Positions 1 through 8,930 of a stretch of 64,000 nt of DNA are shown one piece after another. Location: the NCBI RefSeq assembly GCF_024500045.1, contig NZ_JTEO01000004.1, positions 62,001-126,000 of the forward strand, read 5' to 3'. A program made the translations under genes and the position numbers. The stretch comes from Methanolobus chelungpuianus (GTDB lineage Archaea; Halobacteriota; Methanosarcinia; Methanosarcinales; Methanosarcinaceae). The notes below the pieces were generated by a model. It saw nothing but the letters and a program-made list of their open reading frames with translations. It was not told the DNA's origin and made no database searches. Position 1 is the stretch's first letter, and the number at the start of each line of letters is the position of its first letter.

Positions 1-115
1 CAATATAGTGTTCGATGGTTTCAGTGAAGAGGAAAAGGAACTCTTCATCAGGATGATAAGGCGTGCCGCCTTCAATATTGCACACGAGAATGACCTCAGG
101 AAGGCCCAGAAATGA
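1..115 (+). CDS. 3' end of a probable MarR-type transcriptional regulator (partial)
   Basis: The open frame runs in from the window edge and ends at TGA (113-115). The 37 visible residues include GFSEEEKELFIRMIRRA and a charged end, which resembles the C-terminal dimerisation helix of MarR-family regulators. The stop overlaps the start of the MATE exporter gene in an ATGA arrangement, so the two are translationally coupled. A regulator/exporter operon is a common MarR arrangement, but family assignment from this fragment is inference. The DNA-binding domain lies outside the window. Confidence 0.5.
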   Translation, partial: NIVFDGFSEEEKELFIRMIRRAAFNIAHENDLRKAQK

Positions 116-1512
116 AAGAGGACACCACAGAAGGCAGTTCAGGGATGCGGACGCTGGCAGGCGATCCAAAGAAAGCCATTCTCAAGCTGGGCCTGCCTAT
201 GATGTTCGCAATGTCCATCCAGACAATATACAACCTGGTTGACACTTTCTGGGTATCGGGCCTGGGTTCCGATGCACTTGCAGCGGTGGGCTTTGTGTTC
301 CCTTTCTTCTTTGCTTCCATAGCCCTCTCCACAGGTCTTGGCGTAGGCGGAGGCTCAGCAATATCCCGCAGGCTTGGTGCGAAAGACAAGCAGGGCGCTG
401 ATAACGTGGCAGTGCACACCATGATACTGATGCTTGCACTGTCACTGCTGTTCGCTGTGCCGCTGTTCTTCTTTGCAGAGAGCATCCTGAGTGCCATCGG
501 TGCGGGGAATACCCTGGACATGGCAGCTTCCTACGGGAAGATCATTTTTGCAGGCACTCTGTTCATATTCTTCCCAAACGTTGCAAACGCCATCCTCCGC
601 AGCGAGGGTGACACCAGGCGAGCCATGCATGCGATGATCCTCGGCTCGGTACTCAATATCATACTGGATCCTATCCTGATATACAGCTTTGACATGGGCG
701 TGGCAGGTGCTGCATGGGCAACGGTGATATCCCTTGCCGTGACTGCTGTCCTGATGGCAAACTGGCTGTTCTTCAGGAAGGACACCTATATTTCCTTTGA
801 TTTCAGGGACTTCAGCTTTGACAGGGGAATCCTCAGGGACATATTCAGGGTGGGCCTGCCCGCATCGGTACAGCAGTCCTCCATGGCGCTGATGATGCTT
901 ATCATGAACGTCATCATAATATCTGTCAGCAACACGGACGGGGTTGCCGTATATACCGTGGGCTGGCGGGTAGCTACCATCGCGATCTCCCCGCTGATGG
1001 GAATTTCAACCGCCGTTGTTACCATGAGCGGGTTTGCGTATGGCGAGGGCTCCTATGGGAAGCTGTCCTCTTCTCATATCTATGCCACAAAGATCTCCCT
1101 TCTGGTGGAGACCGCGATAGCTGCCCTGACCTTTGTCCTGGCTCCTCAGATAGCCTACGTTTTCACCATGTCGGAGAGCGCCTCCCATATAACCGGCGAT
1201 CTGGTAATATTCCTGCGGATCATCTGCCTGTTCTATCCTATGGTGTCGCTGGGTATGCTCTCCTCGTCGCTCTTCCAGGGAATAGGCAAGGGTGTCAACG
1301 CGCTTATTGCAACTATCCTGCGTGCCCTCATATTCGTGCCTGCCTTTGCGGCCTTCTTTGCAGTGTACCTGGGCCACGGACTTGCAGGTATATGGTGGGG
1401 TATTGTGGTCGGCAACATCCTCGGGTCCTTTTTTATCTTCACCTGGGCAAGGATGCACGTTGGATCGCTGCTCAGAAAAGAAGCAGCTTTTGCAGTCGCA
1501 GAGGCTGCCTAA
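112..1512 (+). CDS. MATE family multidrug/cation efflux protein
   Basis: The 466-residue protein has about 12 hydrophobic segments and the usual length for MATE transporters, which export drugs or metabolites in exchange for Na+ or H+. Recognisable family features are the first membrane helix region (SIQTIYNLVDTFWVSGLG, about residues 35-52), the glycine-rich stretch TGLGVGGGSAISRRLGAKD (about 80-98) and the second-half repeat beginning near DIFRVGLPASVQQSS. ATG at 112 overlaps the stop of the upstream regulator fragment. An internal ATG 12 codons later (before RTLAGDPKKAIL) is also possible. The substrate cannot be told from sequence. Confidence 0.9.
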   Translation: MKEDTTEGSSGMRTLAGDPKKAILKLGLPMMFAMSIQTIYNLVDTFWVSGLGSDALAAVGFVFPFFFASIALSTGLGVGGGSAISRRLGAKDKQGADNVAVHTMILMLALSLLFAVPLFFFAESILSAIGAGNTLDMAASYGKIIFAGTLFIFFPNVANAILRSEGDTRRAMHAMILGSVLNIILDPILIYSFDMGVAGAAWATVISLAVTAVLMANWLFFRKDTYISFDFRDFSFDRGILRDIFRVGLPASVQQSSMALMMLIMNVIIISVSNTDGVAVYTVGWRVATIAISPLMGISTAVVTMSGFAYGEGSYGKLSSSHIYATKISLLVETAIAALTFVLAPQIAYVFTMSESASHITGDLVIFLRIICLFYPMVSLGMLSSSLFQGIGKGVNALIATILRALIFVPAFAAFFAVYLGHGLAGIWWGIVVGNILGSFFIFTWARMHVGSLLRKEAAFAVAEAA

Positions 1513-1740
1513 GCTCCTGCTGGTAAGGGCTTTGCGCCCGTCCCTGAGAGCCTGTATCTCTTGAAAACCTATTTAATCAAGCCCTGATAATACCTATGTG
1601 GTTTCACGTGATCAGTACATCAACACTTGATATTGTCCAGCCGCTAAAGCCGCTGCCTGCATAAACAACAGGTATGGAGGTGCTCTGGATGGACAAGTTG
1701 GGTTTAATCGAATGTTGCTGTAGAATATGAAGGCGATCTT

Positions 1741-2964
1741 ATGGTAAAAAATGAGGATACCGTCTGCAGTACAGATAGCCATCCGGAAGATCCTGTGCTT
1801 TCTGCCCACAAAGGTGCTGTCATACTGCTGGAAACATCCTCCGGGGAAAGGGTGTACAGGCACGATGATTCACTTGTCGTTACGCTGCCCCTCGGCAGGA
1901 GCACTCTCACTACTTCGTGGGTGGGGGGCGGATACAGGGAAGACCTTCAGGCAGTTTTCAATCATCACGTGTCCAGGGATAAGCACTCTGCAAAGGAGCT
2001 TGAGGGCGGCAGCATCCCTGCGTACCTGGAGATAGTTTCCCGCAGGCTCGGGCTTGACCCTCAGAGGTCTTCGGGACTGCTGACCGCAGCCTGCATGGAG
2101 AATGCCGCAATATCCACGCGCTCTTTCAGAGGAGTCGAGGTCACCGTAATCGTTACTGCGGGGATCGATGGCAATGGCGGAAGGGTGGGCGATCCAGCCT
2201 CCTATTATGAGGAGGACGGGAAATTCCTGTTCATCCCGGGCACCATTAACACTATACTGCTGGTAGGTGCGAACCTGCCTCCACATACAATGGCCAGGGC
2301 CCTCGTGACAGCAAGCGAGGCAAAAGCCGCAGCCCTGCAGCAGCTTATGGCCCCAAGCCGGTATTCACAGGGAATTGCCACAGGGTCGGGTACCGATATG
2401 AGTGCCGTGATCGCCGACAGGACGAGCCCCTGCTGCCTGACGGATGCAGGAAAGCACTCCAAGCTGGGGGAGATGATAGGCCTGTGCGTGCTTGAGGCGG
2501 CCACAAGGGCGCTGGAAATGGAGTCAGGAATAACGCCCCTGTCCCAGAGGGATATGCTGCTGCGCCTTGAGCGATTCGGTGTGGATGAGGCCATGTACTG
2601 GAAAACGGCATCAAAGCTGGAGGGCAGCAACCACAGAACAGATTTCCTGAAGGCCCTGCGGGAAGTGTCAAGAGCCCCGTCCCTTGTTGGAAGCACGTCT
2701 GCTGTCCTGCATATAATGGACGAGATCTCCTGGGGACTGCTGCCTGAAACAGCAGGGAGGAAGGCTGCAATATCGATCATGAAAGGCCTGCCTGACATGC
2801 TGGGATGCGCTGACGGAGTTCCCCTGGACCGCCTCCTTGATGAGAAGGATTGCATAATCGACAACTGGTTAAGGATAACTGCATGGATCATCAAGAACGG
2901 TAAATGGAGGGGAGTGTGCGGGCAGGTCCCCGGGCCTGAGATAAAAGAAGGGGGCCCGACATGA
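1741..2964 (+). CDS. cbiZ: Adenosylcobinamide amidohydrolase CbiZ with a C-terminal extension
   Basis: CbiZ cleaves the aminopropanol side chain from adenosylcobinamide to give adenosylcobyric acid, letting archaea salvage incomplete corrinoids. The first ~260 of 407 residues match the family, with TTSWVGGGYREDLQAVFNHH (about 59-78), the glycine-rich VTAGIDGNGGRVGDPASYYE (about 138-157), INTILLVGANLPPHTMARA and the late SGTDMSAVI segment. The remaining ~140 residues are mostly helical and charged, and I do not recognise them as a domain. They do not look like the CobZ phosphatase found near cbiZ in some methanogens. The stop overlaps the next gene's ATG (ATGA), so the TIM-barrel protein is probably co-translated. 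About 230 bp upstream hold no gene. Confidence 0.88.
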   Translation: MVKNEDTVCSTDSHPEDPVLSAHKGAVILLETSSGERVYRHDDSLVVTLPLGRSTLTTSWVGGGYREDLQAVFNHHVSRDKHSAKELEGGSIPAYLEIVSRRLGLDPQRSSGLLTAACMENAAISTRSFRGVEVTVIVTAGIDGNGGRVGDPASYYEEDGKFLFIPGTINTILLVGANLPPHTMARALVTASEAKAAALQQLMAPSRYSQGIATGSGTDMSAVIADRTSPCCLTDAGKHSKLGEMIGLCVLEAATRALEMESGITPLSQRDMLLRLERFGVDEAMYWKTASKLEGSNHRTDFLKALREVSRAPSLVGSTSAVLHIMDEISWGLLPETAGRKAAISIMKGLPDMLGCADGVPLDRLLDEKDCIIDNWLRITAWIIKNGKWRGVCGQVPGPEIKEGGPT

Positions 2965-3968
2965 AGGAACTTATGAATCTCTCGACCTACGCGGTCGAGC
3001 TGGACATATTTGATTCTGACTGGGGCAAGGTCGAGGGTTTCCTGGCAAGGCACCGGCTTGACGGGTTAGAACTGTACGTGGACCAGTCAACCCTTACGGA
3101 AGGAATTCCCTCCCGGCTCATTCAGGGTGCTCACCTGCCGTACTGGATGGGGCGCCACAGGGCGTGGGTGGATGATAAGGCTTTCTCCTGCGGGATCGAT
3201 GATTCTGAGAAAATATATCTTTTCGGCGGTCTCAGCCGCGATGAGGTGGTCGGGAGCTTCAGCAGGGCTATGGGAAATGCGCATTCCCTGGGAGCTGCAT
3301 ATGGTGTCTTCCACGTTGCCTACGTGGAGCTTGAGCATGTATTCACCCGTTCCTTCAACTGCACGGACAGGGATGTTATGGCTACTACAGCGGAATTCCT
3401 TAACGAAGCCGTGAGGTCCTTTCCCAATGAGGAACCTCCCGTGCGTCTCTTCTTTGAGAATCTCTGGTGGCCGGGGCTTACTTTCCTGGACCCGGAGACT
3501 GTGACTTATTTTACAGAGCTCCTTGATTTCGATAACTGGGCCTTTGTGCTTGATGTCGGGCACCTGATGGCTGCCACCATGCAGTGCACCAGGGAGGAGG
3601 ATGCGGTGGATACTGTGCTGGAAGTGCTTTCAAGGCACTCAGACGACCTGATCGACCGCATAGAGGGGATGCACTTCCACTGCAGCCTGTCAGGCGAATA
3701 CATGCGTGGGGGCCTGGGTATGGATATGCCTGAAGGATTCGGAGAGCTTCCTTTCTACGACCGTCTGGGCAAGGTAATGCAGATAGTTGAAAGAATGGAC
3801 CAGCATATGCCCTTCACCCATGAGCGATGCGCCGATATAGTCGACTACGTCAGGCCTGATTACCTGACACATGAGTTCATACTTCAGGACCTGCTGTCAA
3901 CGGATCACAAGCTCAGTACGCAGAGGGCTGCTCTTGCCAGTGGGACGTACAGGGATCTAAAGAGATGA
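2961..3968 (+). CDS. TIM-barrel protein of the sugar phosphate isomerase/AP endonuclease 2 fold
   Basis: The 335-residue protein has the pattern of the xylose-isomerase-like TIM barrel. Strand ends carry likely metal ligands: His in GVFHVAYVE (about 115), Glu in LFFENLWWPG (about 160), Asp/His in FVLDVGHL (about 193) and His in GMHFHCS (about 235). The family includes sugar isomerases, epimerases and endonuclease IV. Nothing here fixes the reaction. Its start overlaps the stop of cbiZ, so a role in corrinoid side-chain or lower-ligand metabolism is a reasonable inference from context only. The start may instead be the ATG four codons in. Confidence 0.7.
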   Translation: MKELMNLSTYAVELDIFDSDWGKVEGFLARHRLDGLELYVDQSTLTEGIPSRLIQGAHLPYWMGRHRAWVDDKAFSCGIDDSEKIYLFGGLSRDEVVGSFSRAMGNAHSLGAAYGVFHVAYVELEHVFTRSFNCTDRDVMATTAEFLNEAVRSFPNEEPPVRLFFENLWWPGLTFLDPETVTYFTELLDFDNWAFVLDVGHLMAATMQCTREEDAVDTVLEVLSRHSDDLIDRIEGMHFHCSLSGEYMRGGLGMDMPEGFGELPFYDRLGKVMQIVERMDQHMPFTHERCADIVDYVRPDYLTHEFILQDLLSTDHKLSTQRAALASGTYRDLKR

Positions 3969-4030
3969 CCGGGTGTTTTCCTGCTGCACCGTTTTCATCA
4001 GCGTCCCTTCAGGTATTGATTATCAGGAAC

Positions 4031-4061
4031 ATATTTATATAAGTCTATATATCCCTTATAT
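4031..4061 (+). promoter_or_regulatory. TATA-like sequence and 7-bp inverted repeat before a regulator gene
   Basis: The stretch ATTTATATAAG (4033-4043) contains an archaeal TATA box. ATATAAG (4037-4043) and CTTATAT (4055-4061) form an inverted repeat ending two bases before the ATG of the winged-helix regulator. Such placement suits autoregulation by that regulator, which is inference. Confidence 0.4.
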
Positions 4062-4063
4062 TT

Positions 4064-4630
4064 ATGAGCATGCCCGATAACAACGATATTGAAGACCCTG
4101 AACATGCGGACCGCCTGAAACTGTTCAGCGCACTTGGGAGCGAGACCCGTCTGAGGATGCTGGAAAAGCTGACAGAGGGAGAAATGCATATCTCTGAACT
4201 TGCCAGGGAGCTCGACATATCTGTCCCCGTGGCGGCAAAACATGCCAATATCCTTGAGGCTGCCGCGCTGATCCAGAGAAAGGTCTACGGGAAAACGCAC
4301 GTGCTTAAACTGAACAACAGGAACCTCTTCAATGCCCTTGACATGTTTGCGCCGTCAAAGACCGTTGAGATCGAGAAGGGTGCCACACTGCTTGAAACAC
4401 TCAAAAAGGTGGCTGTTGTTGAAGTAAGGAATATACGCGGTCAGGAGAACGTCGTTTCCACCAATGGCGAGGAAGGCTTCTTCGTTTACGAGGTCAATGG
4501 CGAGTTCTCGGACAAGACCGTGAGTAATTTCACCTTCGATAAGAACTCCACCGTCATGTGGAAAAAACTGGAACCCGTAAGCGTCCTTAAGGTCAAGGTC
4601 AAGGTCAGGGACAAAGGACCGGAAAACTGA
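4064..4630 (+). CDS. ArsR-like winged helix-turn-helix transcriptional regulator
   Basis: The 188-residue protein begins with a classic ArsR-type winged helix: LKLFSALGSETRLRMLEKL (about 17-35), then HISELARELDISVPVAAKHANIL as the helix-turn-helix, then a wing ending GKTHVLKLN (about 82-90). The C-terminal half carries no motif I recognise and may sense a ligand or dimerise. No metal-binding cysteine box of classical ArsR/SmtB proteins is present. It stands alone behind its own promoter, with an inverted repeat touching the start codon. Confidence 0.75.
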   Translation: MSMPDNNDIEDPEHADRLKLFSALGSETRLRMLEKLTEGEMHISELARELDISVPVAAKHANILEAAALIQRKVYGKTHVLKLNNRNLFNALDMFAPSKTVEIEKGATLLETLKKVAVVEVRNIRGQENVVSTNGEEGFFVYEVNGEFSDKTVSNFTFDKNSTVMWKKLEPVSVLKVKVKVRDKGPEN

Positions 4631-4750
4631 AGCCCTATCCGGACCTGTTGCTCATCCATTTTTGCTGCCCTTGCCTTCTAATTCTTTCTTCTGCTCAGCC
4701 TGAGCCATTTCCTCTTTGCACATAATACTTTCACCCCGCACGGCTCCGGC

Positions 4751-4758
4751 TTATATAT
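4751..4758 (+). promoter_or_regulatory. TATA box for the radical SAM/MutS-like gene cluster
   Basis: TTATATAT begins 30 bp before the ATG at 4781. With archaeal initiation about 25 bp downstream of the box, the transcript would start within a few bases of the ATG, so it is probably leaderless. Confidence 0.5.
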
Positions 4759-4780
4759 TACTGAACTGCATTACTGTGCA

Positions 4781-5923
4781 ATGACAAACCAGCACGCTGC
4801 AGGCGAACATCATTTCACCCTTACCGAGAGGATGAAGATACTCTCCGAGGGGACAAAATATGACAGCTGTAACCAGAGTGCTGTGTGTCACGCCTTCGGT
4901 CCTGACGGGCGCTGCATACAACTGTACAAGACCCTTCTCACAAATGCGTGCGCAGGCGAATGTACATATTGTCCCAACAGATGTGGACGCCACTCCACAC
5001 GCACTTCCCTGACACCAGAGGAGATCGTCAGGATCACCTGGTCCTTTTACAGGAGAAATGCAGTGGAGGGACTGTTCCTTTCCTCCGGGATAATAGGGGA
5101 TGCTGAAAGGACTGCGGAGAAGCAGCTTGAGGTGGCGAGGCTGCTGCGCAGCCAGGGCTTCACAGGTTACATCCATATGCGTGTGATGCCGGGAACCCCT
5201 CTGTACCTGCTGGAGGAAATTGCGGACTACGCCAACAAGTTCGGCGTGAATGCCGAAACGACCAGCTCGGTCAACTATTCGGAGATATGCCCTAATTTCG
5301 ATTACACCAGCGATGTGCTCCAGCGTCTCCAGTGGACAAGGGACCTGATAAAGAGAAAGAGGCATGAGGTCGGATACGGTGGGCGGATAGTCGGTGCCAA
5401 CGACACGCAGTTTGTGGTGGGTGCTCTCAACGAACCGGACAGGGACATCATCGGGACGGTGGACAAGTTCATGGTGGAGTATGAGCTGAGAAGACCTTAT
5501 TTTATGAGCTTTGACCCCGTCCCGTCCACTCCTCTTGAGAATCAGCTGCCTTCTCCGAGGTGGAGGGAGATACGGCTCTACCAGACTTCATATCTTCTCA
5601 AGGATTACGGACTGAAGGCCTTTGATTTCGATGCAGTATACGATGACAACGGCTTTCTTGTAGATACGGACCCCAAGATCCTGCTGGCGATGTCACATCC
5701 CGAGCGCTTCCCGGTGAACGTGAACTCCGCCAGCAGGGAGGAACTGCTGCTGGTACCCGGTATCGGGCCGGTAAGTGCTAACCGGATAATCCAGTCCCGT
5801 CCGATCTCTTCCGAGAAGGAGCTCATGCGCATGGGTATAGTGATCTCAAGGGCAAGGCCCTATCTAGAGATAAACGGCCGCCGCCAGACAAACCTGTCAT
5901 CTTTCATGGGGGCCGGTGCATGA
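4781..5923 (+). CDS. Radical SAM protein of the putative DNA modification/repair family (TIGR03916 type)
   Basis: The 380-residue protein has the radical SAM cluster CxxxCxxC at Cys57, Cys61 and Cys64 (NACAGECTYCPN), which would bind a [4Fe-4S] cluster and cleave S-adenosylmethionine. Additional cysteines at about 30, 36 and 45 precede it. The C-terminus carries a helix-hairpin-helix pair (VNVNSASREELLLVPGIG, about 310-327), typical of DNA-binding proteins. This architecture matches the radical SAM family known to be linked to uracil-DNA-glycosylase-like proteins and a DUF4130-type partner, which is the next gene (overlap 5920-5923). The chemical reaction is not established. Confidence 0.85.
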   Translation: MTNQHAAGEHHFTLTERMKILSEGTKYDSCNQSAVCHAFGPDGRCIQLYKTLLTNACAGECTYCPNRCGRHSTRTSLTPEEIVRITWSFYRRNAVEGLFLSSGIIGDAERTAEKQLEVARLLRSQGFTGYIHMRVMPGTPLYLLEEIADYANKFGVNAETTSSVNYSEICPNFDYTSDVLQRLQWTRDLIKRKRHEVGYGGRIVGANDTQFVVGALNEPDRDIIGTVDKFMVEYELRRPYFMSFDPVPSTPLENQLPSPRWREIRLYQTSYLLKDYGLKAFDFDAVYDDNGFLVDTDPKILLAMSHPERFPVNVNSASREELLLVPGIGPVSANRIIQSRPISSEKELMRMGIVISRARPYLEINGRRQTNLSSFMGAGA

Positions 5924-6765
5924 GCCTGCGTGTTATAGCGTTCAGGGATAATGTTGAGGGAGTGCTCCTTGCAGCATATGAGTTATTGCAGGACCCCTCT
6001 GCAGAGCTTCTTTTTGCAAAAGACATGAATGAGCTCAGGAGCAAGATCGCTTTCTCGGGAACAGAACGTGAGCTGAAGGCTGTGGGCTTCAGGCCGCCGG
6101 CAGACTGTACCACCCTTGCACACAAACTGCTCGGTAAAAGGACGGGCCGCCTGTCCCCACGGGACCCGGATGTGGAGGGTTATATAAGTCTCGTCCTGCG
6201 CCATTCATCGTGCGATCCGGCTTCACTGGTGCGCTTCATCTGCTCATGCAACGGCAGCGCAGACATGCTTTACTCGGGCAAGACCCCTGCCGGTAAGAGA
6301 TATTATACTTACATGCGCGATGTATCGCGTTCATATCACCGGCTGTCCATGTTCGCACGTCCGGAGCTTGTCAACGGGATACTCTCGGTGAAGGTGGATT
6401 CCCCTCACAGGATAGGTGACATGTTCTGCCGCTGGCTTGCCGGGAAGAACCCCGACCTTCCTGTAGCTGTCCTGGAGAAGGAAACAGCATGGATAGGCAA
6501 TGGGCGTTACCTGGGACTTGAGAACTTCACACATATCCGTTCTTCTTTCCTTGGAAGCCTGAGCTTCTCCGGCGCTCCCGATGATATAGATGACCTGTGG
6601 GATGTCTACTATGATTCCCAGATGATACAGGGAAGAAGGAATAAGAGACATGCCAAGCACCTTCAGCCAAAGGCTTCCTCTTCCATAAGTGAAATGTCCG
6701 CACGGGACAGGTACAAGGTCGAAAGAGGCATTTCCAGCTGCACCCTGGACAATTTTACCGGATAG
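5920..6765 (+). CDS. Partner protein of the radical SAM DNA-repair family (TIGR03915/DUF4130 type)
   Basis: The 281-residue protein starts in a 4-bp overlap with the radical SAM gene. Its middle part, with KRYYTYMRDVSRSYHRLSMFARPELVNG (read in parts, about 127-154) and the downstream HRIGDMFCRWLAGKNPDLP, resembles the DUF4130 domain that in other genomes is fused or adjacent to uracil-DNA-glycosylase-like domains. Together with the radical SAM protein and the MutS-like ATPase that follows, it suggests a DNA lesion or base-modification pathway. The C-terminal segment (GRRNKRHAKHLQPKASSS) is basic and could contact nucleic acid. Function is inferred from association only. Confidence 0.8.
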   Translation: MSLRVIAFRDNVEGVLLAAYELLQDPSAELLFAKDMNELRSKIAFSGTERELKAVGFRPPADCTTLAHKLLGKRTGRLSPRDPDVEGYISLVLRHSSCDPASLVRFICSCNGSADMLYSGKTPAGKRYYTYMRDVSRSYHRLSMFARPELVNGILSVKVDSPHRIGDMFCRWLAGKNPDLPVAVLEKETAWIGNGRYLGLENFTHIRSSFLGSLSFSGAPDDIDDLWDVYYDSQMIQGRRNKRHAKHLQPKASSSISEMSARDRYKVERGISSCTLDNFTG

Positions 6766-6780
6766 TGGTCTGGATAAGTG

Positions 6781-6790
6781 TTTATATTTA
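6781..6790 (+). promoter_or_regulatory. TATA box before the MutS-like gene
   Basis: TTTATATTTA lies 29 bp before the ATG at 6810. The MutS-like gene may therefore have its own, probably leaderless, transcript besides any read-through from the radical SAM pair. Confidence 0.45.
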
Positions 6791-6809
6791 AAAATGAAAG
6801 GTAGTTTTT

Positions 6810-8924
6810 ATGTCGGTTGATATCAGGAGCTTACGTGATATACCCCGCATAGGGGACAAGATGGCCAAGCGCCTCATTGAGCATTTCGGAAGTGAGAGCC
6901 TGGCCCTCGAAGCCATTGTAGGTGGCGATATTGCCAGCATCTCCCAGGTCGAGGGCATGGGCCAGCGTTATGCCATCACCCTCGTGCATGATGTCCGCTC
7001 CAGGAAGGAAGGAGTGACAGCGTGTGATTTCCTGAAGACCAGGGAAGCCATGGATGTTTACGAGAAGGTCCTTGACCTTGTAAAGGGCTTCGCCCACACT
7101 TCCTATGCCAGGGACAAACTGAACATCTATATTCCCTATCCATCCAGCAGGTCCGACATTATAATGGAGCTGCGCAGCTCAGTCTCATCCTGCATGGACA
7201 CCGCGAGGCTCCTGAAGGATGATGAGGAGATACTCGCCCTGCTTCCCAAGGTAAAGCAGCTCAGCTTCAAGTTCACGATTCCCAAGGTGCGGGACCGGGT
7301 TATCGTAACTGCGGACCAGAAAGTGTTCGAGTATGCCCGTGAGAGATTCGGGTCGATGCTGGATGTGCACCTTGCAAGGTCACTGTCCGAGTTCATTGAC
7401 ACAGCAAGGGGATATTCCCATGTTATCGCAGCTGATGATGCATATCTCTCTTTTGATTTCCCGGAGGATGTAAGGCCGGAGTTCATCACTGACCTTAAGG
7501 GTGCAGAGAACTGGCAGATCATTCCCGAGAAGGATATATCCACCTTTGCAAGGAACCTCGAGAGCATCACCTGCTCGATACGGGTGGTGCAGCTGCTACG
7601 CTCAAAAGGTATTGGCTTCTATGCCGGCGTGCCTGATAAAGATCTCGGGAAACTTGCTTCCGTTCTCTCGGTGATAGATGAGAATGGCAATATAACCGCA
7701 GGCACTGACAAGGAGGTTGACAGGCTGCGTTATGTGATGGCCGGCCTTGACCAGTCCGTTTCCATCGCCGTGAGGAATGCCAATGCAAAACTGGATGAAT
7801 GTCTCGTGAACAGTGAGTTCACATTGCGCGGGCAGGAGATGCTGAAGGTGATGAAGGGGTCGGTGGAGCTGAAGGATCTGGTGGGTAAAAAGCTGCGCGC
7901 TTCCTATCATACGGTGGTCAGGGAGTGCGCCGGTGAGGTATGCAGCACCCTGAGCCTTGAAAAGAAGGAAGCCCTCTTTGTTGACTCGCTCTTTCCTGAG
8001 GAGATCACGCATCCGCTTGAAGCCGATCGTGAGCAATTGAATGTTCTCAGGCAGCATATTGAAAAAAAGATCCTGAAAAGGCAGCTTGAGCACAAGCGTG
8101 AGGTTTCCAGGGTACTTGCATCTTCTCTTGACACTGTCAGGGGCATGGTCAGGGAAGTACTGGATTTCGACGTCGGCTTTGCAATAGGATGCTTTGCGTC
8201 TTCTCACAACCTCGTCATGCCGGAGATAGTAGAGGGTCCAGGTTTTGGTTTTGAGAAGGGCAGGAACATGTTCATCCTCTCCAGGCATGGCAAGGTCGTC
8301 CCGATAGATTATTCAGTAGGCGGAACCCGCTTCAGCCCTCAGGGAGATCCAAAACGGGTCGTGCTCCTCAGCGGTGTCAATTCGGGAGGTAAGACTTCCA
8401 TGCTGGAGTTGCTGGCGCAGTCCGTCATACTGGCACACATGGGCTTCCCGGTGCCTGCATCAGCCTTCGAGCTTTCCTTCACTGACGGGATGTACTATTT
8501 CGCCAAATCCAAGGGCACCTTGGATGCGGGGGCCTTTGAGACCACGCTGACCGAGTTTGCAGTCGTTGCGGACGACACAAGCAAGCTGGTGCTGGTGGAT
8601 GAGCTTGAATCCATAACCGAACCGGGAGCCTCGGCTAAGATCATAGCAGGCATACTCGAAGTGCTGACAGAGAACAGGCGGAGCATGGCAGTATTCGTAT
8701 CGCACCTGTCGGAACTGATCCTTGAGAATACGAAAAGCAGCATCCGTGTGGACGGTATAGAAGCCAGCGGACTTGATGCGGACCTGAACCTCATCGTGGA
8801 CCGCAGTCCAAGATACGATTATATTGCAAAGAGCACGCCTGAGCTCATTGTGGAGAGGCTCTCGAAGAAAACAAGTGGAAAGGAACAGGAATTCTATGCA
8901 AGGTTAAGGGAAAAGTTCAGGTAA
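6810..8924 (+). CDS. MutS-related ATPase with N-terminal helix-hairpin-helix domain
   Basis: The 704-residue protein starts with a double helix-hairpin-helix region (LRDIPRIGDKMAKRLIEHFG, about 7-26, then ISQVEGMGQRYAITLVHDV). The C-terminal third is a MutS-type ABC ATPase: Walker A GVNSGGKTSML near residues 519-529, Walker B LVLVDELES near 592-600, and a MutS-like SKGTLDAGAFETTLTEF segment between them. The mismatch-recognition domain of bacterial MutS is absent, as in archaeal MutS-like proteins. The middle is helical and probably forms the lever/clamp. It follows the radical SAM pair by 44 bp and converges on hisB with a 6-bp gap. A role in recognising or processing unusual DNA structures is likely but unproven. 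Confidence 0.85.
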   Translation: MSVDIRSLRDIPRIGDKMAKRLIEHFGSESLALEAIVGGDIASISQVEGMGQRYAITLVHDVRSRKEGVTACDFLKTREAMDVYEKVLDLVKGFAHTSYARDKLNIYIPYPSSRSDIIMELRSSVSSCMDTARLLKDDEEILALLPKVKQLSFKFTIPKVRDRVIVTADQKVFEYARERFGSMLDVHLARSLSEFIDTARGYSHVIAADDAYLSFDFPEDVRPEFITDLKGAENWQIIPEKDISTFARNLESITCSIRVVQLLRSKGIGFYAGVPDKDLGKLASVLSVIDENGNITAGTDKEVDRLRYVMAGLDQSVSIAVRNANAKLDECLVNSEFTLRGQEMLKVMKGSVELKDLVGKKLRASYHTVVRECAGEVCSTLSLEKKEALFVDSLFPEEITHPLEADREQLNVLRQHIEKKILKRQLEHKREVSRVLASSLDTVRGMVREVLDFDVGFAIGCFASSHNLVMPEIVEGPGFGFEKGRNMFILSRHGKVVPIDYSVGGTRFSPQGDPKRVVLLSGVNSGGKTSMLELLAQSVILAHMGFPVPASAFELSFTDGMYYFAKSKGTLDAGAFETTLTEFAVVADDTSKLVLVDELESITEPGASAKIIAGILEVLTENRRSMAVFVSHLSELILENTKSSIRVDGIEASGLDADLNLIVDRSPRYDYIAKSTPELIVERLSKKTSGKEQEFYARLREKFR

Positions 8925-8930
8925 GCCTGG

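Noticed and set aside
1513-1740. Cobalamin riboswitch before cbiZ
   Set aside because: I looked for B12-box-like and conserved core sequences and found no convincing match or pairing.
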